Source of the DNA: Timema cristinae
Lineage: Eukaryota; Arthropoda; Insecta; Phasmatodea; Timematidae
Assembly (NCBI GenBank): GCA_039000515.1
Contig: JBCFYV010000012.1
Span: 118,535,148-118,599,147, forward strand
Length of the DNA stretch: 64,000 bases
Direction: 5' to 3'
Shown here in pieces: positions 20,991-33,100 of the stretch (within the stretch, counting starts at the first letter, position 1; each line of letters starts with the position of its first letter). Under the pieces are notes generated by a model, which saw only the letters and a list, made by a program, of their open reading frames with translations, was not told the DNA's origin and made no database searches. The position numbers and the translations under genes were made by a program.

Positions 20991-21825
20991 TGGATAACAA
21001 AACGGAAGGAGTTAAGAAGTAGGTATTGCTGAAGACTATAACAAACCCGGACAAATTAAAACAATGCAATAAAAAAGTATTATGGTGGATTAGGTAAGTA
21101 GGAGATACCACATAAAAAAAAGTGGTTTACTCTACCTCACGGTGGTGTGGAAAGGAGTATTCTACATACAGCTATCCAAAGCAGACACCTAAAATCTATT
21201 TATTGTGGGCTTTTTAAATACAAAAACAAATGCTGTCTCCAAACAGAAAAGTACTTTCCATAAGATTTACAATAAAATGAATAGTTGTGAAAAATTAGAA
21301 TTTTTTAAATAATGCTAGACTTGGCCGGCTGCTTCACCGAAATATTAATTTTAGAAAGAAAATGGTTATGACATATTATGTATCAAATTGAATCCTCTTT
21401 AATTTCATACTAATCATTTTTGCTATATGACGCACCCAAAGAGATATTTTGAAAAATCTTGTTTTGGGCACCATTTTTCAAGATAGCGGCGTCGGCGATG
21501 GAATTTTGCATTTTTTTGCATGCCATTCAGGAATCGAAATGTACATATTACCAAATTTTTTTCAAACTTCCGCACTTAATGGGATTAGAATCTATCCTTC
21601 CTCTGGACTATATAGGCCTTTCTTGGTTCATCATTATATATCTATATAATGTTTCAATAATCCCATTATAAGTAAGTGAAATTAGGAGAAAATGGTTGAT
21701 TATATTTTTAAATTTTAGGGCACTAGGATGTTGGAAAAGTAGTTATTTCCAATCAAAACCTGATTTTCCTAGTGATATTACATCTTTCCTTCTGAGTGGG
21801 CAGTGGCTCATCTGGACAATCATTA

Positions 21826-22020
21826 TTTGTTTACATCTCCATGGAAACCAGGATTGTACATGAATAAAATTATATTAAAAACATTAACTCTATTATTACT
21901 CAAGTGGTATGATGCAACAAATAGAGAGAGAGAGCTGGGAGAGGGGTTGTTTGAAGTTATATTTGTGTAAAGGGGAAAAACATACGCTTTGTTTAGAATT
22001 AAGCACCGAAAGCTCAAAAT
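21826..22020 (-). repeat. Dispersed repeat, inverted copy of 10315-10570
   Basis: TTTACATCTCCATGGAAACC through GAATTAAGCACCGAAAGC is the reverse complement of the copy at 10315-10570. It contains a short (GA)n run. Confidence 0.65.
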
Positions 22021-22301
22021 CTATGGAATGTTGATAGCCTTTGACGAGTCAACTTTAAATTAGAAAGTAGAGTGATGCCCCATTCTATGGAACGCTTACC
22101 AATAAAAGGTTGTTAATACAGTTTAGCACGATCCACTTATATATTAAAGGTGTTATGGAACAAAGTTAAAACAAAACAATGCTTTTTTTTAGCATTTTAC
22201 GTGATCCCCAGTATTCACTACAACAAATCTTTATATTAAAAAATAAAACACATACAAAGTAACTTAAAAAATATAAAACGAGTCAATTAACAGTTTGGGT
22301 G

Positions 22302-22668
22302 TTAAGAGCATTCAACTTTGTTCATATCTGTGTGTACCCCATCGAGGACGCTGTCAGCGTCATGGAAGCTGTCAATGCTGCTGTCTGATCCGTCTTCGCT
22401 CAACAACTCCTCATCTTCTTCTTCCTCCTCCTCGTCTCTGTCGTTGGCGTTGACGTGCCTAACCTCGATGTCGACATTGATTTCCAGTTGCATCCGTATG
22501 TCGAGTATCATAAACCCGACCGTGATGAGTACGGGAAAACGGAACCGAGAGTCCCACGCCAGGGTGAACAGGAACAGCAAACCGTTCCGAAGCCTCCCCC
22601 CAGGCCGAGCAACGAGGAGATCGGCGAGAGACCAGCTTCGGGCTTGAGGATCATCGTGAGGAGTGTCT
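22302..22668 (-). CDS. Unrecognised terminal exon, hydrophobic segment plus acidic tail
   Basis: The minus-strand frame runs from about 22668 to the stop at 22302-22304. It reads SWSLADLLVARPGGRLRNG, LLFLFTLAWDSRFRFPVLIT, VGFMILDIRMQLEINVDIEV, then an acidic run (DRDEEEEEEDEELLSEDGSD) and SSIDSFHDADSVLDG. The hydrophobic stretch could be one or two membrane segments near the C-terminus with an acidic cytosolic tail. Third positions are GC-rich like the other real exons here, which favours this strand over the 121-codon plus-strand frame. A possible acceptor (CAACTACAG) lies just upstream. I do not recognise the protein, and no partner exon was found upstream. Confidence 0.45.
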
Positions 22669-22669
22669 G

Positions 22670-23390
22670 TAGTTGTACATTGGTGCGATTTCAGAAGCTC
22701 CCTTCAGCGGTGGAAGTGAATAATGATAAAGTCGTCAATCTGAAAAATAAGAATAAAGATAGGGTTATGGGGAGGGGAGTCCCCTTATTCAAATCAAAAA
22801 TCAAATCAAAGTATAGTTGAATATATGCAATATTCTTGAAGCCGAATCAAATTTAAATAAGTTTTATTTAAAATACAAAAATTACAGGTATTAAATTCAT
22901 TTACTAAATGTTTTTACAAACAGGATTAACATATTTCACCTTAAGCTGATAAATGAAGTTATTATAATATGCAATTTAATTATTTCAAAATGTTGTCATG
23001 TTTACATTAATTTGTGATGTTTTTAGCAGCACACACACACAAAAGGACATTAATGTGTATTTTAATAATTATAATATTTTTATTGACGAAGCTTGTATTA
23101 ATTGTCAAATCTCGAATTTTACTTTTGAATTGAAGTCAAAGTTTTTGAGGCTTCGCACACCCCTAAAAATAAGTAACATAAGTACTTGCACATCAAAAAA
23201 AAAAAACTCAATGTAGGTAGTATTATATGTCATAATTTTTTCTTGAGGAATCATTTTATTCAACTGCTTTGGCCTGTGAGTTTAGATTATGTGTACAAGT
23301 AAAGCCATCAACTTAATTTAAATATATTTTAGGCTAGATTGTGCGTGTGTATGTGGATATCTAAATATTTACACACATAATAATATAATT
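22670..23390. other. AT-rich DNA with a lone hAT-type right end
   Basis: At 23080-23170 GACGAAGCTTGTATT... to GAGGCTTCGCACACCCCTAA resembles the right terminus of the hAT element at 52473 and of 40238. No matching left end was found. Confidence 0.5.
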
Positions 23391-23720
23391 TTACCGGTTG
23401 TCGAATATGGGTGTGAAACAGGGTCTATTACCTTACACGAGAAACACAAATTTAGAGTGTAAGGTGCTTAGGAAGATATTTGGTTTAGAAAGGAATGAGA
23501 TTACTGGAAGTGGAGGAGGTTACATAATAATGATTTAAGTACCTTGTATACTTTATTAATATTATTAGGATAATTAAGTGTTGTAGATTATGGTGGACAG
23601 GAGATGCAGCACAAATGGAAGCTTCTAGAGCCTTGTTCAGGGTAATGACTGGTAAACCTAATGGGAAGACCTAGATGCAGATGGGAGGATAACATTAGAA
23701 TGGACCTGAAAGAGATAGGG
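23390..23720 (+). pseudogene. LINE C-terminal remnant (reverse-transcriptase-bearing element)
   Basis: Broken frames read VVEYGCETGSITLHEK, EDIWF, then RWEDNIRMDLKEIG and CNEVEWIELAQDRD. These are the end motifs of a common non-LTR element ORF (YGCETW, RxRWEDNIxxDL, WIxLAQDRDRWR). It is the parent sequence of the following satellite. Confidence 0.75.
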
Positions 23721-24695
23721 TGTAATGAGGTGGAGTGGATAGAACTAGCTCAAGATAGGGATAGGGTGTAATGAGGTGGACTGGATAGAACTATCTCAGG
23801 ATAAGAATAGGGTGTAATGAGGTGGACTGGATAGAACTAGCTCAGGATAAGAATAGGGTGTAATGAGGTGGACTGGATAGAACTATCTCAGGATAAGAAT
23901 AGGGTGTAATGAGGTGGACTGGATAGAACTATCTCAGGATAAGAATAGGGTGTAATGAGGTGGACTGGTAAACTATTAGGAGAAGAATAGTGACTGAGTG
24001 GACGGATAACACTGTAGAATAGGTGAATAGAGATAGACTTAGGTAGATAGGGTGTATGGGACTGGATAGAACTATCTCAGGATAGATAGGGTGTAATGAG
24101 GTGGACTGGATAGAACTAGCTCAGGATAAGGAATAGGGTGTAATGAGGTGGACTGGATAAACTAGCTCAGGATAAGAATAGGGTGTAATGAGGTGGACTG
24201 GATAGAACTAGCTCAGGATAAGAATAGGGTGTAATGAGGTGGACTGGATAGAACTATCTCAGGATAAGAATAGGGTGTAATGAGGTGGACTGGATAGAAC
24301 TAGCTCAGGATAAGAATAGGGTGTAATGAGGTGGACTGGATAGAACTAGCTCAGGATAAGAATAGGTGTAATGAGGGGACTGGATAGAACTATCTCAGGA
24401 TAAGTATAGGGTGTAATGAGGTGGACTGGATAGAACTAGCTCAAGATAAGGATACAGTGTAATGAGGTGGACTGGATAAAACTATATCAGGATAAGAATA
24501 GGGTGTAATGAGGTGGACTGGATAGAACTAGCTCAGGATAAGAATAGGGTGTAATGAGGTGGACTGGATAGAACTAGCTCAGGATAAGAATAGGGTGTAA
24601 TGAGGCGGACTGGATAGAACTAGCTCAAGATAGGGATAGGGTGTAATGAGGTGGACTGGATAGAACTATCTCAAGATAGGGATAGGGTGTAGGCT
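23715..24695 (+). repeat. 46-bp satellite derived from LINE coding sequence
   Basis: About 20 copies of GGTGTAATGAGGTGGACTGG followed by ATAGAACTAGCTCAGGATAA and GAATAG. The unit is the DNA for the LINE residues CNEV(E/D)WIEL(A/S)QD. Several units carry single-base deletions (for example near 23960-24080 and 24361), and the array ends with the LINE continuation GGATAGGGTGTAGGCTCTAT. Confidence 0.95.
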
Positions 24696-24837
24696 CTATC
24701 TATGTCCAAATGAGATAAGTGGATGATGATAGTAAATATTATTGGGCAGAGCCAATGACAAACTTAAAACTAACTTGAGACTAACTATTATAACCCTTCT
24801 GACCATAGGAAATAATTTCCCTTTCAAGAAAAATCCC

Positions 24838-24912
24838 ACGGTACTGCTGAAATCGAACCCGGCACCTCTAGTTACCCAGGTGTACTTACCACTATGCCAC
24901 GAGGCCGGTTAA
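24838..24912 (-). repeat. tRNA-like segment
   Basis: On the minus strand GGCCTCGTGGCATAGTGGTA then GGGTTCGATTTC look like A and B boxes. The acceptor stem does not pair cleanly, so a tRNA-derived SINE head is more likely than a tRNA gene. Confidence 0.5.
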
Positions 24913-24914
24913 AT

Positions 24915-27123
24915 GTAATGTATTTACATTTATGTATGTATGTTACATTGTTCTCTGGTATTGTTATTTTTGTAAAAACTAAAAATAAAAAATTCTATAT
25001 TTTCAAGATTAAAAAAAAATCCATACAAGACACAAAGCCAGCATATAATTGTGCAACTTTCCTTCAGCATAATTATAACAGCATTCTGGTAGCAGAGTTT
25101 ATAAAAAAATACATAACACTATCACTAGTTTAATTTTAAAAATCCATAAGAAATATAATTTTATCTTACCATTCTAAATATAGTTTTTAAAACAAGTTTC
25201 CTTGAGTTTTAATATATGTTATCAACGTGATTGGAAAATTTGACAGCTTGTTTGTGTCGGCAATAGATAAACATTACTCTTTTTTCAAGCTTGCCAAAAT
25301 TCAAAGAAATTATTTCCCGAGAAAGAATAAAATGCTCACATGTCACTGTGACCAAAATAAATAGGGTGAAATTCGCGGAAGCCATAATGGAAATTTTATT
25401 TAATAGAATTTATTTATTTGGAACAGTGTTTCCATGAGCTTTAAAAGCTTGTTGTTAGAAACTATACAGATAAAATTATATTTGGCAGGATAGTGACAAA
25501 AAAAAAGTAGTACTATAACTATCCAAAATAAAAATACAATTTTGTGGGATCATAGACAAAAAATAAATAAAAAATGAATTACAATTGGCAGAAATAGACA
25601 AAACCATAACAAACAAGATAAAATGCAATAGGCATATTATAGACATTAATATTAAGAAAATCATACAACATTAATACCGTACATGATAAGGTATGCTATA
25701 TACAGATAAAATACAGTATGGTGGCTTGATATAAGTTAATATATACTAATTTAGTGACACAAGAGGTAAACATTAAGACTAAAAGAGAGAAAATAAATTA
25801 GAATGTTTTTTTATAACAAGCTTAAACTCTAAATCAATATAATGTAATTTACTACTCAAGTCACTAGCCAAATTCTGTTTTGTTTATATATTATATTAAC
25901 ATTTAGAATATGTATGCTATTCTATTCTTACTCATATTATATTCAAATTAAGAGACCTAAATACTTAAGTTTGCTTGCAACAATTTATCAGGCAATTAAT
26001 ATTTTTAAATATTTATTCCCAAGCTATGTTTAGACTTCAGGTATGTCGTGGATTTTAAAATTACTGATAGGTTATTTAAACAAGTTTTCTGCAGTGCTTT
26101 ATTCAGGTATTACAACTCAATTACACGTTTTCACAAAATATGACTCATATTTAAAAGCATTCAAAAGCCAATTACTAAATTACATTCATAGATAAGGGAG
26201 TACTGATTATATTCTAGGACCACACTTAATTCCTTCTAAATATGTTTAATTTTATTTATATTTCTTTTAGTTAAGATGCCAATGTAGTTCTTTGTTAATC
26301 CAGTGAACTGAAGTAATTGGAAGTTGGCTTCCTAGCCAATAAATGTTGTAATTCTCTCAAATGAAATAAATAAATATCGTATAATATTAAATTCTAGTCA
26401 CAACATGGCGGGTGTGTTATTAATGGCTATCGACGCCCCTAGCGTGTTCATTGCTGTCAGTTCCAAAATTAACTTCCGTGTAATCTTAAGAGATCAACTT
26501 TTTAATCGCAGATTTAAATTCGTGTCAAAAAGGTCAATAGATACTACTTTTCTTTTCACGATGTGTTTTGTTGAATGATCTAAATATACTTAACAATAAA
26601 ATAAAATGAAAAATGGTCTACTAAACTATTTTACTTATAGCTTGAACAATAATTAGACCTTTTAATTTATAGCTGTCATTTACTTGACATGTTTAATGTT
26701 TATGCTTGTTTTCTAGATCAATTGCATTTATTGAACTAAATTAAGACTAGCAATATGAACATCCTCTTAATTCTATAGTGTAATCAATTTAATGTTTCTG
26801 TGATATATAGGCTATTGCATTTTTATATAATTCACAGATTAGGCGTTCTTGAAACACACTCACAATATTATATGGGGCAATAAATTAAGTTAAGCCATTT
26901 ACTAACTTGTTATGAAAAAGGATTTTCTTCTATTTGGTGCTGGCGCGACCTTCACAAGCATTTGACCTCCAATTCCAGAGTAATATTAATGTTCTTACAT
27001 AAAGAGTTGGCAAACATATTACATACGCATACGTGTCATATTGATAAAGTAAACTTAGATTGTCAGTAGAAAAAGCAAATCCCTTCACTACTATTTAAGG
27101 CTTTAAATTGCATTTAACCAATA
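24915..27123. other. AT-rich intergenic DNA upstream of the reductase gene
   Basis: No coding islands. A GC-richer patch at 26400-26460 can be read as a 58-codon frame from ATGGCGGGTGTG, but nothing supports it as a gene. It may mark promoter or UTR sequence for the gene starting at 27124. Confidence 0.5.
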
Positions 27124-27175
27124 ATGGACATCACTTTTGCAACAAAACGCGTTTTGGTGACAGGTGCAGGGCAAG
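27124..27175 (+). CDS. DCXR: DCXR exon 1
   Basis: ATG then [16 protein letters not shown]; donor GCAAG|GTATGT splits the glycine-rich cofactor motif in phase 1. The start is certain because SDRs of this type begin about 12 residues before TGxxxGxG. Confidence 0.9.
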
Positions 27176-30100
27176 GTATGTTGAGGTTGTTTTTAAAAAC
27201 TTGAAAATGCTGGCATTTATTTATTTATTTTGATAACAGCATTGAGCTTTAAAAAAAGTTTATAATTTTAATCCTTATAGGGAGGCCTAATTAAAAGAAA
27301 GGTTTGACATCTTAGCTCTGTATGCATTTCTTCTGCCTACTAAACTAAGAGTCCCAGATTTGATTACCAACACTGCCAAAAATATATAATTATTATTAGT
27401 GAAATCAAGGCTTCCCTGTACCCAATAGTGAATTAATTGATCAAGGATTGGTTGTGGTGCCTTTTATAGCTCATTAAGAAAGTTTATGTTAAATCTGCCT
27501 CACTCACACTATTGTAAATCAAAATTAAAGTTTCTGCCCTGGAAAATTATATTTTGTAAAACACCCACTTTGATGGTCTCACTCTCGAATGGACTGCCGC
27601 TGACGGGGATATTGAGGTTTAAATCCCAGTTGGGTGTACTGAGGGTGTTATTTTCGACAAATGATTTTCCTCTATCCCTCCATACAAATGCGGTTACACT
27701 CCCTCTAAACTCAACCATCCTTATCCCTTAACACATAATCATAAATAGTACATGCGAACAAGTAGTAGGCCCTTAAGATGCGATGCAGATTTTTTTTTTA
27801 ATTTATAAATTTTATAAATAGATACCATACTAGGTTATTATTACTATTCTCAAATGGTAGGGTGATTGTGAGATGAAATGGAGGACCTACAGTTTAACGT
27901 GGGATCCGAACCACGGTGGAGGTCTGCATTCCCCACATTCACAAGATGTCTTGTCAGAGGTGAAGGAAGGGTTAGGCAATCAGATAAATCTTGACCGGGA
28001 CCGAGGATTGAACCCCGGAGTTCAGCACAGAAGTTCGACACCTTACCCCTAGACCACCAGGTCACCTTACTAGGTTAGTTAAAATACTAGTAGTCTTTAA
28101 GAAACTCAATTTTTTTTCTTGACAAAATATTTTTCTCTCTGGACAAGATTAAGTGATGTTTCAATGTAGTGTATAGTCCATTCATTACAACTGAATTTTT
28201 CTGGCAGTTATAAGTTATTAAAAACTAATGTTCTGTATTCCTGTTTCTCAAATCTTCACTTTGAAAAGCTACATTAATTTAAATCACTTGTCTTCTAGTT
28301 CTTGATAACACTCTGATGCCAGAATGATTTTCCCCTCTCCCTCCACACAAATGTGGCTACACTTCCTCTAAATTCAACATTTCTTATCCCTTAACACTTG
28401 TTTTTTAATCCAAATTACAAAAATAGGATCTAAAGAATTTTAACAAAACCTATAAAATATTATATTACTATAAGTTTTTATTTTAAAGCCGTAGTTAGAG
28501 TCGGTACATTTTTACTGTCTCAGACTCCACTACCCTTGGGAAAATCATCCTAACTACACCTGACCGGGATTCGAACCCAGATATCCCTATCATCGGCAGT
28601 TTGGCCTCACATGAGTGTGACTCCTTAGACCATATGGCGACCAAAACAGGTCAGACGACATCAAAAGGTTATTGTGTATTGGTATTTCCCCCCTAACTCT
28701 GGAACAGGGATTGGTAGAGACTTGGTCAAGAGATTGCTGAAATATGGAGCAGAGGTCGTGGCCATATCCCGCACCAAGAAACACCTCGATTCGTTGGAGG
28801 AGGAAGTAAAGACCACCAAGCTGAAGACCATCAACGCAGACCTGTCAGACTGGAACATGGCGAGACGTGCCGCTCAAGAGGCCGGACCCATAGATTGTCT
28901 GGTCAACAACGCGGCCATGGCCATCCTGGAACCTTTCTTCGACATCAAACCTGAGAGCATTGACGAGTAAGTGTTCTTACGTCACTCTCTCGTGTCAAAA
29001 TTGAATTTAGTCTCAGAAATATACCCTAGATGTGCATTCACAAACATTGGAATGCAAACAAATTCAACGACAGATTTTTGAGCCCCATTCCCTAATATAT
29101 TAAAATCTAACCAAAAACCATTACTATTCTAGTTTGTATGAATTTCTGAAATAAAATCTATTTGTAATACATTTCATTAAAAAAAAAGGTTGTTTGTGTG
29201 TCTTAACACAAATGGGTTAGTGTCAATAATGTTATAAACATGATCTTTAAATTACCCTTGCATCAAGGGATAAAATAATATTGTGGGGGCTGGTGGGGAT
29301 TAAAACACAACTTCAATTGATACTAGCTGTGTTAGGTGCACGCAGGTGTTGACATCTGGTGAACACGGGGTAATACCCCTCCCTTCACACACACAATATG
29401 GTTTTAAATCTTCTCTCCAAACAATTTTTCATGACCTGATTCAGTGGTCATGTGGTCTAACGCGTTATTCTCGCAGTAGACTAGGCTGCCAATGACAGGG
29501 AGGTCGAGGTTCGAATCTCGGTCAGGTGAACTGAGGGTCGTTTTTCCTAAATGGTTTTCCACTCTCCACACAAATGCGGGTAGACTTCCTATTAATATTA
29601 CCTTCATAATCCTTTAAACCATTAGTGTAATTAGTACATAAGCCTATAATCTGAATGGGCAGTAAGACATGATAATTAAAAAAATGTGTGCATTTCTTAA
29701 AATATTCACTCTCTATCTCTGATTGGTTGGTTAGTCAATTAATGTCCCAGACAGCCTACTATTCATTTCCTTCACGCTAGTTTAGCCGTCTGTGAACATT
29801 CTTTCTGTTCATAGTTCTTTCAACATAAACGTCAAGAGCATGATCAATGTGAGTCAAGTCATAGCCAAGGGGATGGTCGACAGGAAGAACGGAGGCAGCA
29901 TCGTCAACATATCCTCCCAAGCTTCAAAGGCAAGACACCACTAATGTTTCATTAGGTTAAGGTCTGTCCGCCATTGAATGATCTGTATTGGAGTTGTTTT
30001 TGTAAAGCCTGTCAAGGGGAAATCATGTATTCACCTGCACTGATGGGCACGCAGGCAGAGGTGTCGTTCTTGTCTAGTCTGGTTTGTCAGTGACATTCAG

Positions 30101-33100
30101 GTCAGAGTTCAAATTATAAATGGTTGTTACCAGCACACATGTGGGTACACTTTGTTAAAATTCTACCTCTGTCGTCCCTGTTCCAATAGTTTAAGACCAA
30201 GCATACAGATAGCCTGGATATGTGTTAAGATGTAGTACAAAAATTGGAAGTTATTTTGAAAATGGTGTGACATGATTTGGTGGTTGAACAATAAAAGGCG
30301 AGATTGAATCCTGGTTGGGAGTATTGAGGATGGGTTTTTTTTTCCACTCTCCTTCATGCAAATGTGGGTACACTTCCTCTGAATTTAACCTTCCTCATTG
30401 CTAGCCCTTAGCATAAATAGTACATAAGTGTATAATCTGAACAGGTGCACATTGCTTAGAAACAAAATGAAAAAGATGTGCACAAAGTTACAACTTATGT
30501 GGACGATTGCTCCATTTTGTTAAACAAATGGTCGGAGTTTGTTATGAGTGTTTACGCTAACAATGTCTCAAGAGATGTTAGACCTCCCGTAGGCTGCTCT
30601 GGCCGACCACACAGTGTACTGTGGCACCAAAGGCGCGGTGGACATGGTGACCCGGGTGATGGCCCTAGAGTTGGGACCCACAAAATTCGGGTGAACGCAG
30701 TCAACCCCACTGTCGTCATGACAGCCATGGGTAAGTTAGGCTGGTCCACCCCAGAGAAGGCGGACCCCATGCTGTCCAAGATACCTCTCGGGAGATTCGC
30801 AGGTGAGGGACCGTCCAGAACTTTACACTCTCTCCATAATTTTGTACTAGATTTAGCAGAGAAACAATGATGATGACTGTCACGAAACCCGCTTCGGTAG
30901 TTGAATGGTGTAAGCCATCACTTTCGCATGAGACTGGACTGGTGTAGTGAGAGCGGGTTTCTAAACTGCTTTCTACTTTACCAACATGCAAATGCAGGTC
31001 CATTTTTCTTAAATTCAACCTTCCTCATTGCTACCACATTGTCATAATTAGTATACATACATAAAACCCGAATGGGTAGTATGACATGGTGATATAACAA
31101 TCACAAAATATTAGACGCAGTCACACGGCCATTGTTTTGGGAATATTTAAATAGTTATCAACAAAAGTAAAATTCCTTGCAGAAAATGGTTTGTGTATGC
31201 ATTAATTAAAAGTTAAATATATACTTACAACTAATTTGGCATATTTCTTTAAATTAAACTATTCTTACAAGACATTTTTATGACAATTTTTATGACCAAT
31301 TGTAGTAGGACCTATTTATTTTCCTTTTATTTGAAAGAGTGGAAAATCACTGTTCACTTTACTAATAAGACAACATGTACTATATCTCTATCACCTGCAA
31401 TTCCACATATCATCTTAAAAAAAAAGGAATTATCTGATCAAAAGCTCAAATCTGAATTGATAGCAATTGTGGCAAAATGAAAAATATGGTCACAGATACT
31501 GAAAGAAAACATATATATAGTAAAGATTTAAATATATTCACAACAAATAGTAAAGATATAAAAATACAAATATATCAGTCAGCCTTCATACTTTTCTCTT
31601 TTGTAAAATACATTAGCAATAATTAATAAGACTAACAAACCATTTATTTCCTCAATAAACACAGCTAACATTATAATGAATCATACACACCGAACATACA
31701 GTACAATTTTCATAAGAAGAGCCTTTTAGAAAATACTTTTTTTTTTTTGCTACTAACATTTATATTATTTTATTATCTTTTTTTCTCGGAAACTCAACCT
31801 GATGCGGACTGAGATGGTGTCAAGTTTTACGAATAAACTTACATAAGATGCATGTCTACTAAACAAGGATAAATCACAGTACAGTATTGAATAATATAGG
31901 TACAGTTGTACTGTACTGTAATATTGTATGTTACAGTAACAGTAATATATGTACAGTACAATATATTATTGTTAATATACTGGTGTATATACATACATGT
32001 AATATGCAGTACAGTCCTGTACATATAATATTGTATTGATTCGAATAAATGTTACTGAATTATAAAACTAACAAACACAGCGCTTGTAAAAACACGACAG
32101 CTCGATTGTTCCACTCGAGTTAAAAAACAAACTGAGAGGTTATACAGTTGAATGACCTTGGATTGTGATGACTGACACCAACAACTGTGTGCACGTGCAG
32201 GTGTCTAGTTACACGGAATGTCGAGTTTCCGAGACTATTGTATTTATAATATCTATCAAAAGTGACAGCTACAGATCACATGACTTTATGTATGAATACA
32301 TGAAAGTATATCTAGTAACCTTTTGTGCCAAATAAGCCCCTTGATCTAAAAAAAAAAATTGGACTGTATGACTGAGTTACAGGGTAGTGAACAAACTTTT
32401 GAAATGTCGATATTTAGTTATTTTGAAAAAATCAAAATATAACCAAAGATTTCATAAAATCATATGAAAACTTCTAGGAGAGTTTGCAGCTTTGCTAAAA
32501 CAATTACTATCGATCATACAATCCTAGTTATTTGACATAATTTTAATTTTACACAAATGAAATCAAATGAAAACATTATTTTAAAAGGAAAATAGAACTA
32601 GTTTCAGTCCGACTGATTAGTAAAGTGTATATTAATTTTGACAAGCTTTTCATAAGCTATCCGATGATATTTGGGAGAAAAAAACAAACAAAAAAACTTC
32701 TTTTAATGTACGTAGAAATTAAAAAATTAAGACTGAAAATTTTTTGAAATTAAATTAACTTCAAAGCGGGGGTGAGGAACTATTTGGTATTGGAAGTCTG
32801 CATGTCACTTCAAGGATTCCTTATAAAGCTGCACACTTCATATACAATAAGGTTGGCCAAAATTATACAGAGGTACTTACCTAAATATAACCCATAAACA
32901 AACGAACAGTACTATAGTCAACATTTTTTGTTTGCCGACTAATTATGGAAAACAGCAATTCCCATTCTTTATTGAACACACTATTTTATTCCTTAAATTG
33001 TTCTTTTTTATTTGTATTTGACATCTTTTAGTTACCAAATGAACTTAAATAAATTAGTGAATAAATTAAAACAAAAACTTCTCATTCAGCTACAGTAGCC

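Larger units (their letters stand above)
18463..21640. mobile_element. Inverted-repeat-bounded relic transposon
   Basis: The arm at 18463-18685 matches the reverse complement of 21423-21640: shared blocks include CTCCCGCACTTAATGGGA / CTTCCGCACTTAATGGGA, GATTTTGCATTTTTTC and GTATTTTGAAA, about 200 bp at perhaps 65-70% identity by eye. Between the arms is relic coding sequence on the plus strand (19640-20155 and 20735-20990). This organisation suggests an old terminal-inverted-repeat element; the outer ends were not resolved. Confidence 0.55.

Noticed and set aside
22455..22820. 121-codon plus-strand frame
   Set aside because: It is antisense to a frame with better codon bias and a plausible membrane/acidic organisation, and it runs on into AT-rich DNA; kept as an alternative only.
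26405..26580. 58-codon frame starting ATGGCGGGTGTG
   Set aside because: No homology recognised, no splice link to the DCXR start at 27124; may be UTR.
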